Shown: in pieces, positions 44,890 to 53,927 of the stretch
How positions within the stretch are numbered: the first letter of the stretch is position 1
How the letters are laid out: the number at the start of each line of letters is the position of its first letter
Virus record (IMG/VR): IMGVR_UViG_3300021368_000348
Coordinates: 1 to 58,187 of that record
Length of the DNA: 58,187 nucleotides
Source of the DNA: a virus
Reading direction: 5' to 3' (one strand)
The notes under the pieces: model-generated
What the model saw: the letters and a program-made list of their open reading frames with translations, nothing else
Database searches by the model: none
Told to the model about the DNA's origin: nothing
Made by a program: the position numbers and the translations under genes

Positions 44890-45777
44890 ATGGCGACGAA
44901 TCCATATATTAGTCAAGGACATAGACCGGAGCAAAGTCTATACGAAGACTTGATAATCGAATCTATCAAGTTTTACGGTCAGGACATTTATTATCTACCG
45001 AGAGAAGTGGTAGAACGTGAAGACATTTTCCTTGATAGTATTCAGTCACAATTTTCAGACGCATACAAAATCGAAGTGTTTATCGAGAACACTGAAGGTT
45101 TTGATGGTGAGACTAATATCTTCACTAAGTTTGGTATCGAGTTACGTGACCAAGCCACTTTTGTCATCGCACGTCGTCGATGGAGAGAGTTGGTGGGTGA
45201 CAGATTATCTGAGCAGTATCAGTTCCGTCCACGTGAGGGGGACTTGATATTCTTACCACTATCTCAATCTCTGTTTGAGGTTAAGTTGGTGGAAACAGAA
45301 ACACCATTCTATCAGTTGAGCCAACTACCTTTATTCCGCGTACAGTGCGAACTATTCGAATTCTCAGACGAAGATTTCGATACTGGTATTCCAGACATCG
45401 ATATCGTGGAGAGAGAACACGCATTCCAGTACCACGTTCAGATGGCTGCACCAGAATCAGGCCAAGGTGGATTTTACGAGATAGGTGAGACGGTGGTTCA
45501 AACCTACGATGACTTCGAGATGAAAGGCGAGGTTGCATCATGGAATAGCGAGACCCGAATTCTTTCTATCGCACACTCAGGTGCAACCGATGGTAAGTAC
45601 CACGAGTGGTCTACTGACAGGGTGATTGAGAGTGATTCGGGCGCAACGTTTATGCCTGTTACTGTGAGCGAAGACGTTAATGAAATACAACCATTTAGTC
45701 AGAATCAAATCTTTGATGACTTTGAAAACGATTTCTTAGACTTCACTGAGGGTAATCCATTTGGAGATGTGTCGTAA
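44890..45777 (+). CDS. gp14: Neck protein gp14
   Basis: A 295-aa homologue of T4 gp14 (256 aa). Recognisable: QSLYEDLIIESIKFYGQDIYYLPR at residues 15-38, DIFLDSIQSQFSDAYKIEV, and the EGDLIFLPLSQSLFEVKLVE segment. It partners gp13 in the neck. It starts 3 nt after gp13 and overlaps gp15 by 1 nt. Confidence 0.92.
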   Translation: MATNPYISQGHRPEQSLYEDLIIESIKFYGQDIYYLPREVVEREDIFLDSIQSQFSDAYKIEVFIENTEGFDGETNIFTKFGIELRDQATFVIARRRWRELVGDRLSEQYQFRPREGDLIFLPLSQSLFEVKLVETETPFYQLSQLPLFRVQCELFEFSDEDFDTGIPDIDIVEREHAFQYHVQMAAPESGQGGFYEIGETVVQTYDDFEMKGEVASWNSETRILSIAHSGATDGKYHEWSTDRVIESDSGATFMPVTVSEDVNEIQPFSQNQIFDDFENDFLDFTEGNPFGDVS

Positions 45778-46550
45778 TGTTTGGGACTTATTTTTATAAC
45801 AAAAGGGTCCGTACAAGTGTTTCTGTGTTTGGGTCTCTGTTCAATAACATACATGTTTTAAGAACAAAACAAGACGGTACCGTGATGTCTCAGGTCAAGG
45901 TCCCGTTGTCGTATGCACCTAAACGTAACTTCATGGAGCGTCTCGAAGAGATGTCACAGGGAGAGGAAGCAGAACGTAGAGTTGCGATTAAACTCCCTCG
46001 TATGTCTTTCGAGATTACGTCGATGACGTACGATGCGCAGAGACAGTTACCTAAAATTAATAGCTTCACATCGTCGATGGAAGACGCGGACGGTGCTAAA
46101 CGACGCAGAGTCTACACAGGCGTTCCTTATAATATTAGTTTCCAGTTGAGTGTATATGCAAAGAGTCAAGATGATGCGCTACAGATTGTAGAACAAATCT
46201 TACCATACTTTGCTCCGCAGTATACTTTATCGGTAAAACCATTTTCCGATCTACCGGATGTTACAGAAGATGTCCCAATCACTTTAACGGGCGTCGATTT
46301 TCAGGATGACTTTGAAGGTCCATTAGAGCAACGTAGGACTATCATATATAATTTAAACTTTGACATGAAGATGAACTTCTACGGTCCAATACAAGATGAC
46401 AAGATTATTCGTGAGGTTAACATGAACTTGCATCTAATGGACCCAGATGAGTTTGTTTATAACATCGAGATCACACCAGTTCCGGCTGACGTAAGTCCGG
46501 ACGATGACTATGGTTTCGGGATAGAGTATAATGACGAGAGATACACGTAA
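45777..46550 (+). CDS. gp15: Proximal tail sheath stabiliser / tail completion gp15
   Basis: A 257-aa homologue of T4 gp15 (272 aa), the hexameric terminator that caps sheath and tube and binds the neck. Typical features: YFYNKRVRTSVSVFGSLFNNI, QVKVPLSYAPKRNFMERL, and IKLPRMSFEITSMTYDA around residues 72-88. It overlaps the gp14 stop (TAATG) and the gp16 start by 20 nt. Confidence 0.93.
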   Translation: MFGTYFYNKRVRTSVSVFGSLFNNIHVLRTKQDGTVMSQVKVPLSYAPKRNFMERLEEMSQGEEAERRVAIKLPRMSFEITSMTYDAQRQLPKINSFTSSMEDADGAKRRRVYTGVPYNISFQLSVYAKSQDDALQIVEQILPYFAPQYTLSVKPFSDLPDVTEDVPITLTGVDFQDDFEGPLEQRRTIIYNLNFDMKMNFYGPIQDDKIIREVNMNLHLMDPDEFVYNIEITPVPADVSPDDDYGFGIEYNDERYT

Positions 46551-46923
46551 ACCACCAGCGCTATTTGACGAAGAACAGAAGAAGAACTTCGTCCACGAAC
46601 AAGACTACGAATACTCTAGGGACACTTACTATGACCTCATAGAGAAAGGTCGTGAGTCACTAGAACTTATGATTGAGGTCGCACGTGAGAGCGAACACCC
46701 TCGTGCGTTCGAAGTGTTGTCGAATATGATTAAAGGCATCGCAGATGTCAATGATAAATTGATGGACTTGAATAAAAAGCAGAAGGAATTACAGAAAGAC
46801 GATTCCTCTGTTGAAAAAACCACAACGAACAACAATCTGTTTGTTGGGTCTACAACGGAACTGCAGCGTATGTTGCAGGGTCAGGATGAGAAAGTCATCG
46901 ACCACGATGACAGTGATGAATGA
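46531..46923 (+). CDS. gp16: Small terminase subunit gp16
   Basis: A 130-aa protein in the gp16 position, overlapping gp17 by 4 nt. Helical: DYEYSRDTYYDLIEKGRESLELMIEVARES and EVLSNMIKGIADVNDKLMDLNKKQKEL form the central coiled-coil pair expected for gp16-family proteins (164 aa in T4), which assemble rings that regulate gp17 and initiate packaging. The C-terminus is acidic and probably flexible. The N-terminal DNA-binding part is shorter than in T4. Confidence 0.87.
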   Translation: MTRDTRKPPALFDEEQKKNFVHEQDYEYSRDTYYDLIEKGRESLELMIEVARESEHPRAFEVLSNMIKGIADVNDKLMDLNKKQKELQKDDSSVEKTTTNNNLFVGSTTELQRMLQGQDEKVIDHDDSDE

Positions 46924-48545
46924 GTACGTACACAAAGAACTCCTACTTAGGTAATCCAAATGTAAAGCGTGATGGTGTCTCAGAAGAGTGGGACGCTAAG
47001 AAACTGCGCGAGTATAAGAAATGCATGAAAGACCCCGCATACTTCTGTCGCAAGTATGTGAAAGTCGTGCATCTTGATAAAGGTCTGGTGCCGTTCAAAC
47101 TCTATCCGTATCAGGAGGAGATGTTTCAACACTTCAACGACAACCGATTCAATATCGTGTTGGCCTGTCGTCAGTCGGGTAAGTCGATTAGTTCGGTCGG
47201 GTATCTGTTGTGGTATGCACTATTCCACCCAGAGAAGACTATCGCAATCCTTGCGAACAAGGGGATGACTGCACGTGAGATGTTGGCACGGGTCACACTC
47301 ATGTTGGAGAATCTTCCGTTCTTCCTACAGCCTGGCTGTAAGGCGCTGAACAAGGGGTCACTAGAATTCTCCAACAACTCTCGTATCATTGCGGCTGCAA
47401 CATCCGGATCATCGATTCGTGGTATGTCGGTCAACTTACTGTTCCTAGATGAGTTTGCGTTTGTCGAAAACGCAGCCGAGTTCTATACGTCAACCTATCC
47501 GGTAATCTCATCGGGTAAGGATACTAAAGTCATCATCACGTCAACCGCAAATGGTATCGGTAACACCTACCACAAGATATGGGAAGGTGCAGTGCAAGGT
47601 GTGAACGAATACAAACCTTTTCGTGTGGATTGGTGGGATGTCCCTGGCCGTGATGAGAAATGGAAAGAACAAACAATTGCAAACACATCTGGTTTGCAGT
47701 TCGACCAAGAATTCGGTAATACATTCTTTGGTACAGGTAATACATTGATTGAGGGTCAGGTTCTTTTGGACCTACGTGCGCGTGAACCAATACAACGTCT
47801 GGAGGGTGGGGACCTTCTAGTATATCAAGAACCCGTTGCAGGACATCAATATATCATGACCGTTGACGTTTGTCAAGGGCGTGGTCAAGATTATTCTACG
47901 TTCAACATTATCGACGTAAGCCAGACACCGTTCAAACAGGTATGCGTATATCGTAATAATATGATATCACCCATCCTGTACCCTAATATCATTTATAAGT
48001 ACGCGACACTGTATAACGAAGCGTACACAGTCATCGAGAACAATGACCAAGGAATGGTCGTGTGCGTGGGTCTATATCAGGACTTAGAGTACGAGAACAT
48101 TCACCTTGAGTCTGCAATCAAATCTGACGCAATCGGTATTCGGATGGACCGAAAGGTGAAACGTATCGGATGTTCTCAGATAAAAGATATCATCGAGAAC
48201 AACAAACTAGAGGTCGTCGATGAGAACACCATCCTAGAAATATCGACGTTTGTGTCTAAGGGACAGTCGTTCGAGGCGAGTGATGGTAACCACGACGACT
48301 TGATGATGAATCTTGTAATGTTCGGTTACTTCGTGGGTACACAGGCTTGGGGTGACCTTACGGACGTTGATATCAAGCGCATGTTGTTCGACCATCGCAT
48401 GAAAGAAATCGAGGATGATGTACCCCCATTTGGTATTATAGATGACGGTAGCGATTATATACCACAACAAGACTTGACAGACCCGTTTAATCAGGGATGG
48501 CATTCAGTAGAAGGAATAGACTTTTCACCGGCCGATGATTGGTGA
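46920..48545 (+). CDS. gp17: Large terminase subunit gp17
   Basis: A 541-aa packaging motor (T4 610 aa). ATPase: Walker A CRQSGKS at 83-89, Walker B LLFLDE at 173-178, coupling motif TSTANG at 207-212. The RNase H-like headful nuclease follows, with likely acidic ligands Asp316 (MTVDVCQG), Glu373 (VIENND) and Asp459/460 (GNHDDLMM), matching the order of D401, E458 and D542 in T4. It pumps DNA into the prohead through the portal gp20 and cuts the concatemer. Confidence 0.96.
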   Translation: MSTYTKNSYLGNPNVKRDGVSEEWDAKKLREYKKCMKDPAYFCRKYVKVVHLDKGLVPFKLYPYQEEMFQHFNDNRFNIVLACRQSGKSISSVGYLLWYALFHPEKTIAILANKGMTAREMLARVTLMLENLPFFLQPGCKALNKGSLEFSNNSRIIAAATSGSSIRGMSVNLLFLDEFAFVENAAEFYTSTYPVISSGKDTKVIITSTANGIGNTYHKIWEGAVQGVNEYKPFRVDWWDVPGRDEKWKEQTIANTSGLQFDQEFGNTFFGTGNTLIEGQVLLDLRAREPIQRLEGGDLLVYQEPVAGHQYIMTVDVCQGRGQDYSTFNIIDVSQTPFKQVCVYRNNMISPILYPNIIYKYATLYNEAYTVIENNDQGMVVCVGLYQDLEYENIHLESAIKSDAIGIRMDRKVKRIGCSQIKDIIENNKLEVVDENTILEISTFVSKGQSFEASDGNHDDLMMNLVMFGYFVGTQAWGDLTDVDIKRMLFDHRMKEIEDDVPPFGIIDDGSDYIPQQDLTDPFNQGWHSVEGIDFSPADDW

Positions 48546-48557
48546 AAATCACTAATT

Positions 48558-48565
48558 TATAAATA
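48558..48565 (+). promoter_or_regulatory. T4-type late promoter (TATAAATA) for gp18
   Basis: Exact TATAAATA in the 85-nt gap between gp17 and gp18, 66 nt before the sheath ATG. AAAGGAAAAGG at ~48618 is the Shine-Dalgarno. No clear terminator separates gp17 from gp18. Confidence 0.8.
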
Positions 48566-48630
48566 GAAGTATTGAAAAAAATCCGTATTATGTTTAACTT
48601 ATTATTCGCTACCGATTAAAGGAAAAGGTT

Positions 48631-50454
48631 ATGGCATTATCAAATCCATCTGCTTCGCCTGCCGTAACTGTAAGAGAAATTGATCTGTCTGGCGTTGCGC
48701 CAAACGTTCAAACTACTACAGGTGCATTTGTAGGCAATTTTCGATGGGGTCCAGTTGACAAAAAGGTTCTTCTATCAGGAGAAGGCGACCTAGCGTCAAC
48801 GTTCCACACGCCATCGAAAACAAACGCTGTGGACTTTATGTCTGCGGCATACTTTTTAAAATATTCTAGTTCACTTTTTGTCGTACGTCAAGTAACATCT
48901 GACGCACTGAACGCGGCCACTTCTATAGACGAGGCTGTCTTACTGTCCCCTGCACAACCGGAAGTCCCTGCAACATATCTTGTTGACTCAGACGGTAATC
49001 CAGTTCTTGACTCAGACGGTAATCCAGTTGTTGACACTCCGGCGGTACCTGCTGTAGATGCGGTCTATTCTAACCCAGACCAAGCGGTTGTCGTTAAGAA
49101 CGCAGACGCTTGGGATTCAATGGTATGGGATACTTCACTAGGTTCATTCGTTGCAAAGTACCCTGGCCTTCTAGGTAACTCACTGTCCGTACATGTATAT
49201 ACTGCAGAGATGACTACTGCAAATTTCCCTACATGGGCGTACTCTAACTGGTTTACTGGTGCGCCAGAGACATCTCCATTCGCAGAAGACCGTGGTTGTC
49301 ACCATGATGAGGTCCACGTAGTTGTAACAGATAGACTAGGTCACATCACAGGTACTCCTGGCTCAGTATTAGAGACATTCCCATTCGTATCAGTCGCTGC
49401 CGATGCAAAGGCACCGGACGGTTCACCGAACTACATCAAGGACGTAATTGATGCACAATCTGCATACGTATGGTTCGGTGGTTTTGGTGATGAACTATCA
49501 TGGGGTGCAAATTCTGGTTCAGAGGCTGTCGTAGGTTCTAACACACACTTCGGTGGTTCTGGTGCAGCAAGCGCAGACTTCGACGGCGGTGCAGACTCAG
49601 GTCAATTAGCGACATTCGACTACAGTCCGTTTGCAGATGTAGACGACGTACAGGTAGACTTCCTAATTTGTCCAGCCGAAGGTGACATCTCCGCATTAAA
49701 CGCTATCGCAGTTAAACGTAAAGATTGCGTTGCAGTCGCATCACCACCAAGGGCTATGGTATCTAACCCAACCCAAGTGGAGTCGTGGGCAAAGAGTCTA
49801 ACATTTAGTTCATCATACGTTGTCATCGACAACAACTGGTTAAAAGTGTACGACAAGTACAATGACCAATATGTTACTATCCCAGCGGCATCGTCTACTG
49901 CGGGTGTTATGGCGGCAACTGACGCAAGTGCAGCGCCATGGTTCTCACCAGCAGGTCAGCGTCGTGGTCAGTACCTAGGCGTAACTGACATCGTCGCCCA
50001 TCCAGACAAGGGTGACCGAGACATGCTATATAAAGTAGGCGTTAACCCTATCGCAAACATCCCAGGCCAAGGTGTCATCCTATTTGGTGACAAGACGTTC
50101 CTAAACCGTCCGTCTGCATTCGACCGCATCAATGTCCGTCGTATGTTCTTAGCGATTGAGCGTTCAATCTCAATTGCCGGTCGTAACGTAATGTTTGAGT
50201 TCAACGATGAGTTCACTCGTGCAGAGTTTGTAAACATCGTAGAACCACTACTACGTGAGATTCAGGGTCGTCGAGGTATCACTGACTTTAGAGTAGTCTG
50301 TGATGAAACTAACAATACTCCTGCTGTCGTTGACCGCAACGAGTTCGTCGCATCTATCTTCATCAAGCCAGCACGTTCTATCAACTTCGTGACACTAAAC
50401 TTTGTCGCAGTTCGTAGTGGTGTGGATTTTGAAGAAGTTGTTGGCGTAGTATAA
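48631..50454 (+). CDS. gp18: Tail sheath protein gp18
   Basis: A 607-aa contractile sheath subunit (T4 659 aa). N-terminal SPAVTVREIDLSGVAPNVQTT and GAFVGNFRWGPVDK are standard. The C-terminal core (RRMFLAIERSISIAGRNVMFEFND, FRVVCDETNNTPAVVDRNEF, then FIKPARSINFVTLNFVAV) is the conserved polymerising domain. Between residues ~115 and 140 there is an insertion containing two copies of DSDGNPV, coded by a 24-nt tandem duplication at 48983-49029, in the region that is surface-exposed in the family. Confidence 0.95.
   Translation: MALSNPSASPAVTVREIDLSGVAPNVQTTTGAFVGNFRWGPVDKKVLLSGEGDLASTFHTPSKTNAVDFMSAAYFLKYSSSLFVVRQVTSDALNAATSIDEAVLLSPAQPEVPATYLVDSDGNPVLDSDGNPVVDTPAVPAVDAVYSNPDQAVVVKNADAWDSMVWDTSLGSFVAKYPGLLGNSLSVHVYTAEMTTANFPTWAYSNWFTGAPETSPFAEDRGCHHDEVHVVVTDRLGHITGTPGSVLETFPFVSVAADAKAPDGSPNYIKDVIDAQSAYVWFGGFGDELSWGANSGSEAVVGSNTHFGGSGAASADFDGGADSGQLATFDYSPFADVDDVQVDFLICPAEGDISALNAIAVKRKDCVAVASPPRAMVSNPTQVESWAKSLTFSSSYVVIDNNWLKVYDKYNDQYVTIPAASSTAGVMAATDASAAPWFSPAGQRRGQYLGVTDIVAHPDKGDRDMLYKVGVNPIANIPGQGVILFGDKTFLNRPSAFDRINVRRMFLAIERSISIAGRNVMFEFNDEFTRAEFVNIVEPLLREIQGRRGITDFRVVCDETNNTPAVVDRNEFVASIFIKPARSINFVTLNFVAVRSGVDFEEVVGVV
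48983..49029 (+). repeat. 24-bp tandem duplication within gp18
   Basis: Two copies of a 23-nt identical sequence (48983-49005 and 49007-49029) give the peptide VDSDGNPVLDSDGNPVVD. Near-perfect identity suggests a recent slippage or duplication event in a variable sheath loop. Confidence 0.85.
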
Positions 50455-50464
50455 GGAGATAGTC

Positions 50465-50986
50465 ATGTCACTTAGAGTCGATGATTTTAAAGCAAAACTA
50501 AAGGGCGGCGGTGCACGCTCTAATCTATTCAAAGCGACCGTTAACTTCCCTGCATACGCAGGTGGTGACGCGGAACTAACTTCATTCATGTGTAAGGCTG
50601 CACAGTTGCCTGCATCTGTAATGAACGTTATTGAAGTTCCATTCCGTGGTCGTCAGTTGAAGATTGCAGGTGACCGTACATTCGAACCTTGGAACGTAAC
50701 CGTATTGAACGATACAGGTTTTGAGGTACGTAACGCTATGGAACGTTGGATGAACGGTATCAATGCACACAGTGCAAACACTGGTCTAACCAACCCTGTT
50801 ACATATCAAGCAGATTTGATTGTAGAACAACTTGACAAAGACGGTTCAGTCGTCAAAACTTATAACTTCCGTGGTTGTTTCCCAACCAACATGTCTTCGA
50901 TAGACGTGAGTTATGAGAACGAAGCGATTGAAGAGTTCACTGTCGAATTCCAAGTGCAATACTGGGAAGCGAATACAACAAGTTAA
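50465..50986 (+). CDS. gp19: Tail tube protein gp19
   Basis: A 173-aa tube subunit (T4 163 aa). Family features: ARSNLFKATVNFP at 17-29, CKAAQLPAS, VPFRGRQLKIAGDRTFEPWNVTV, RNAMERWMNGIN and the closing FTVEFQVQYWE. AAGGAGA just before the ATG provides a strong ribosome site. Stacked hexameric rings form the inner tube through which DNA passes. Confidence 0.95.
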   Translation: MSLRVDDFKAKLKGGGARSNLFKATVNFPAYAGGDAELTSFMCKAAQLPASVMNVIEVPFRGRQLKIAGDRTFEPWNVTVLNDTGFEVRNAMERWMNGINAHSANTGLTNPVTYQADLIVEQLDKDGSVVKTYNFRGCFPTNMSSIDVSYENEAIEEFTVEFQVQYWEANTTS

Positions 50987-51002
50987 ATATGATATACATA
51001 TA

Positions 51003-51032
51003 GAATCGGTGGGGGTAAAACCCCACCCATTC
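51003..51032 (+). other. Stable hairpin between gp19 and gp20 without T-tract
   Basis: GAATcGGTGGGG and CCCCACCcATTC form an 11-bp stem with one C-C mismatch around a 6-nt loop. It ends 16 nt before the gp20 ATG and is not followed by a T-run. It could protect the abundant gp19 mRNA 3' end or dampen portal expression. Confidence 0.65.
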
Positions 51033-51047
51033 GTAATGTGAGGCATC

Positions 51048-52562
51048 ATGGCAGAGAACAACAACATTTTTCAGGCGTTCGGATTCGAGTTAAAACGAGT
51101 CGCAAAACAACGAGAGGAAGATAAGAAGGCACCATCCATCGTACCAAAAATCGATGAGGATGGGGCTGGTTATGTCACTGCATCTGGTTCCTATTTCGGT
51201 CAGTACATCGACCTTGACGGTACTGGCGCAAAGGACAATCAAGAGCTCATTCGCAAATATCGCGTAATTGCAGAACATCCAGAAGTTGATGCTGCGATTG
51301 AAGATATCGTGAACGAGGCGATTGTCGCGGGTGAGTTGGAATCCACAATCACCCTCAATCTGGACAAAGTAGAAGCTCCAGACCGAATTAAAAAGACTGT
51401 CACCGAGGAGTTCAACAACATTGTCTCAATGTTTAACTTCGAGGAATACGGGCACGATATATTTCGTTCGTGGTACGTAGACGGTCGTCTATACCATCAC
51501 CTTGTGGTCAACGAGTTAAACTTAAAGGCGGGCATCCAAGAAATCCGTCCTATCGATGCGACTAAGATTCGCAAGGTAAAAGAAATCCAACATAAGAAAG
51601 ACCCTAAGACAGGTGCGAAACTTGTAGATAAAGTCAATGACTTTTACATCTACCAAGAACGCGCAGGCGCTAACAATGGTATCAAGTTGACCAGCGACTC
51701 CGTATCTTATGTTACTTCAGGATTGTTAGACACGTCGAAGAAGCGTGTACTATCATATATGCACAAGGCAATCAAGCCGGTCAATCAGTTGCGTATGATG
51801 GAAGACTCTCTAGTCATCTATCGTATGGCACGTGCACCAGAACGTCGTATCTTCTACATCGACGTGGGTAACCTACCGAAGGGTAAGGCCGAACAACACA
51901 TCAAGGACATCATGTCGCGTTACCGCAACAAGGTGGTCTATGATGCGAACTCTGGTGAAATTAAAGATGACCGCAAACACATGTCGATGCTAGAAGACTT
52001 CTGGTTACCACGTCGTGAAGGTGGACGTGGTACTGAAATAAGCACACTGCCTGGGGGCGAGAACTTAGGTCAGATCGACGATATCCTTTATTTCCAAAAG
52101 AAGCTGTACCGTTCATTGAACGTACCATTGAATCGTCTGGAGCAAGAGGCTCAGTTCTCACTGGGTAGGTCAACGGAAATCAACCGTGACGAAGTTAAGT
52201 TCCAGAAATTTATTGACCGTCTCCGTAAGAAATTCTCAGGACTCTTCATCGGTGTTCTAAAAAAACAGTTAATCATGAAGGGTGTCTGCACCGAGCAGGA
52301 TTGGGAAGATTGGAGAACGGAAATACAGGTTGACTACAACCGTGATAACCATTTTTCAGAGATGAAGGACGCAGAGATTCTGCGTGAACGTCTACAGACA
52401 ATGGACCAAATATCACAGTATGTAGGTGAATATTTCTCACGTGAGTGGGTAATGAAAAACGTCATGATGTTTAATGACGAAGACATTGAAAATATGCGTA
52501 AGGAAGTTGAGGGAGAAAATTCCCGAGGCGGAGACGACGCGGATGAAGAACCGGAGATGTAA
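51048..52562 (+). CDS. gp20: Portal vertex protein gp20
   Basis: A 504-aa portal (T4 524 aa). Hallmarks: RKYRVIAEHPEVDAAIEDIVNEA, FRSWYVDGRLYHHLVV, EIRPIDATKIRKVKEI, RAPERRIFYIDVGNLPKGKAEQ, and EDFWLPRREGGRGTEISTLPGG with LGQIDDILYFQKKLYRSLNVP. These are the most conserved blocks used for marine g20 surveys. It forms the dodecameric ring that nucleates prohead assembly and docks gp17. Confidence 0.97.
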   Translation: MAENNNIFQAFGFELKRVAKQREEDKKAPSIVPKIDEDGAGYVTASGSYFGQYIDLDGTGAKDNQELIRKYRVIAEHPEVDAAIEDIVNEAIVAGELESTITLNLDKVEAPDRIKKTVTEEFNNIVSMFNFEEYGHDIFRSWYVDGRLYHHLVVNELNLKAGIQEIRPIDATKIRKVKEIQHKKDPKTGAKLVDKVNDFYIYQERAGANNGIKLTSDSVSYVTSGLLDTSKKRVLSYMHKAIKPVNQLRMMEDSLVIYRMARAPERRIFYIDVGNLPKGKAEQHIKDIMSRYRNKVVYDANSGEIKDDRKHMSMLEDFWLPRREGGRGTEISTLPGGENLGQIDDILYFQKKLYRSLNVPLNRLEQEAQFSLGRSTEINRDEVKFQKFIDRLRKKFSGLFIGVLKKQLIMKGVCTEQDWEDWRTEIQVDYNRDNHFSEMKDAEILRERLQTMDQISQYVGEYFSREWVMKNVMMFNDEDIENMRKEVEGENSRGGDDADEEPEM

Positions 52563-52565
52563 ATA

Positions 52566-52919
52566 ATGAGTGATGAACAATCACAAGATGTTGAAACACT
52601 TGAGTTGGACAACGACGTAGAGACTACTGAAGAAGAGGTCGCCGTTGACCCTACTATGAGCTTTGTCGATGCACTTGCATCGGGAAACTTTAATGATGCA
52701 GATGCACTATTTAACGATATTCTAGGTGACAAGTTGCAGGACACACTTGACGCAGAGAAAATCGCTGTCGCAGGACAGATATTTAATGGTGAACCAGATT
52801 ATGAGGAAGACTTTACCGAAGATGATGTCGAGTATGGTGAAGAGGCCTCGGAGTTTGGTTCTGCTGAAGAAGTTGAGGTCGAAGAGACCGACGAAGAAGT
52901 CGTAGAAACTGAAGAGTGA
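52566..52919 (+). CDS. gp67: Prohead core protein, gp67-like
   Basis: A 117-aa highly acidic protein directly after gp20, where T4 has gene 67. The recognisable central helix pair SFVDALASGNFNDADALFNDIL...KLQDTLDAEKIAVAGQIF has the gp67 layout (short D-rich helix, then an EKIxVAxxIF helix). The flanks are runs of Glu/Asp and probably unstructured. In T4 gp67 is a scaffold component cleaved by gp21. Confidence 0.75.
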   Translation: MSDEQSQDVETLELDNDVETTEEEVAVDPTMSFVDALASGNFNDADALFNDILGDKLQDTLDAEKIAVAGQIFNGEPDYEEDFTEDDVEYGEEASEFGSAEEVEVEETDEEVVETEE

Positions 52920-52972
52920 TAAACATCGGGCAGCTGTCCGTTTAGTAAATTATTCCTTGTTAGAACCGTATC

Positions 52973-52999
52973 ACGCCTCTCTGTAGGGGCGTTTTGTAT
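52973..52999 (+). terminator. Rho-independent terminator after gp67-like gene
   Basis: ACGCCTCT-ctgt-AGGGGCGT (8 bp with one T-G pair) followed by TTTGTATT. A second weaker hairpin and an 8-T run lie at ~53001-53036. They fill most of the 144-nt gap before the next gene. Confidence 0.7.
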
Positions 53000-53037
53000 T
53001 ACGTTATAACAAAATGTTACGTTAAAAATTTTTTTTG

Positions 53038-53045
53038 TATAAATA
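53038..53045 (+). promoter_or_regulatory. T4-type late promoter (TATAAATA) for prohead operon
   Basis: Exact TATAAATA 19 nt before the ATG of the small gene at 53064, directly behind a T-rich terminator-like sequence. Confidence 0.8.
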
Positions 53046-53063
53046 ATACAAAAAGAGGGTGTT

Positions 53064-53261
53064 ATGAAAACATTTCGACAACTAAGAGAAAATAAGGCTG
53101 TCTTTAATAAAAAGATGGGCGGTTATCCGGTTGTCATCACCAAGATGCCGAAAGGCTTCGAATTGAAGATTGACGGTGATAATGTAGATGTTTTCAAAAC
53201 ACAACGTGAGGCGGAGAAAACCGCGAAACAGGTCCTCAAGGACTTAGGAAAAATAAAATGA
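53064..53261 (+). CDS. Small basic prohead-cluster protein (gp68-position)
   Basis: A 65-aa lysine-rich protein (MKTFRQLRENKAVFNKK...GYPVVITKMPKGFELKIDGDNVDVFKTQREAEKTAKQVLKDLGKIK). It lies between the gp67-like gene and gp21, the slot of gene 68 in T4, but at 65 aa it is under half the length of T4 gp68 (141 aa) and I see no firm similarity. Its predicted fold is beta-beta-helix. It overlaps gp21 by 4 nt. A prohead core role is suggested by position only. Confidence 0.6.
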   Translation: MKTFRQLRENKAVFNKKMGGYPVVITKMPKGFELKIDGDNVDVFKTQREAEKTAKQVLKDLGKIK

Positions 53262-53917
53262 AACTGATTAGCGAATACGTAGAAGACGACATCGAATGCA
53301 TCGTTGAAGCCAAAGAGAACGGCGAGAAGAACTATGTCATTGAAGGTGTGTTCGCGCAAGCAGATCAAAAGAATCGTAACGGCCGTGTTTACCCTAAGGC
53401 AATTATGGAAAGGGCGGTAGGCACGTACGTTGAAAATCAGGTTAGCAAGAAAAGGGCCGTCGGTGAACTGAATCACCCAGAAGGTCCTACCGTTAACCTA
53501 GATAAAGTTTCCCACTTAATTACTGACTTGAAATTGGAAGGTAATAATGTGATTGGAAAGGCACAAATATTGGATACTCCAATGGGTCAGATTGTAAAAG
53601 GTCTCCTAGAGGGCGGTGTTCAATTAGGCGTGTCAACTCGTGGAATGGGAAGTCTTGAGAGTAGAAACGGCGTAATGTACGTCAAAGAGGATTTCATCCT
53701 TAGTACGGTAGATATCGTACAGGACCCCTCTGCACCAGATGCATTTGTTAATGGTATAATGGAAGGTGTAGATTGGGTTTGGAATAACGGAATCCTAGAG
53801 CCTCAAGCGATTGAAGAGATAGAGACTGAAATCAAAACAGCACCGGCTGCAGTTCGACCTGAAGTGCAAATACGTGAGTTTAAGAATTTCCTCTCGTTAA
53901 TCAAATCTAAACTATAA
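53258..53917 (+). CDS. gp21: Prohead core protease gp21
   Basis: A 219-aa serine protease of the gp21/S77 type (T4 212 aa). Active-site text is visible: His73 in GELNHPEGPTV, Ser126 in LGVSTRGMGSL, and Asp156 in VDIVQDPSAPDAFVNGI. The NGRVYPKAIMERAV block is typical. It cleaves scaffold and capsid proteins after Ile/Leu-X-Glu and then itself. The C-terminal LSLIKSK segment is the usual tail of the zymogen. Confidence 0.95.
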   Translation: MKLISEYVEDDIECIVEAKENGEKNYVIEGVFAQADQKNRNGRVYPKAIMERAVGTYVENQVSKKRAVGELNHPEGPTVNLDKVSHLITDLKLEGNNVIGKAQILDTPMGQIVKGLLEGGVQLGVSTRGMGSLESRNGVMYVKEDFILSTVDIVQDPSAPDAFVNGIMEGVDWVWNNGILEPQAIEEIETEIKTAPAAVRPEVQIREFKNFLSLIKSKL

Positions 53918-53927
53918 GGAGTCATCT

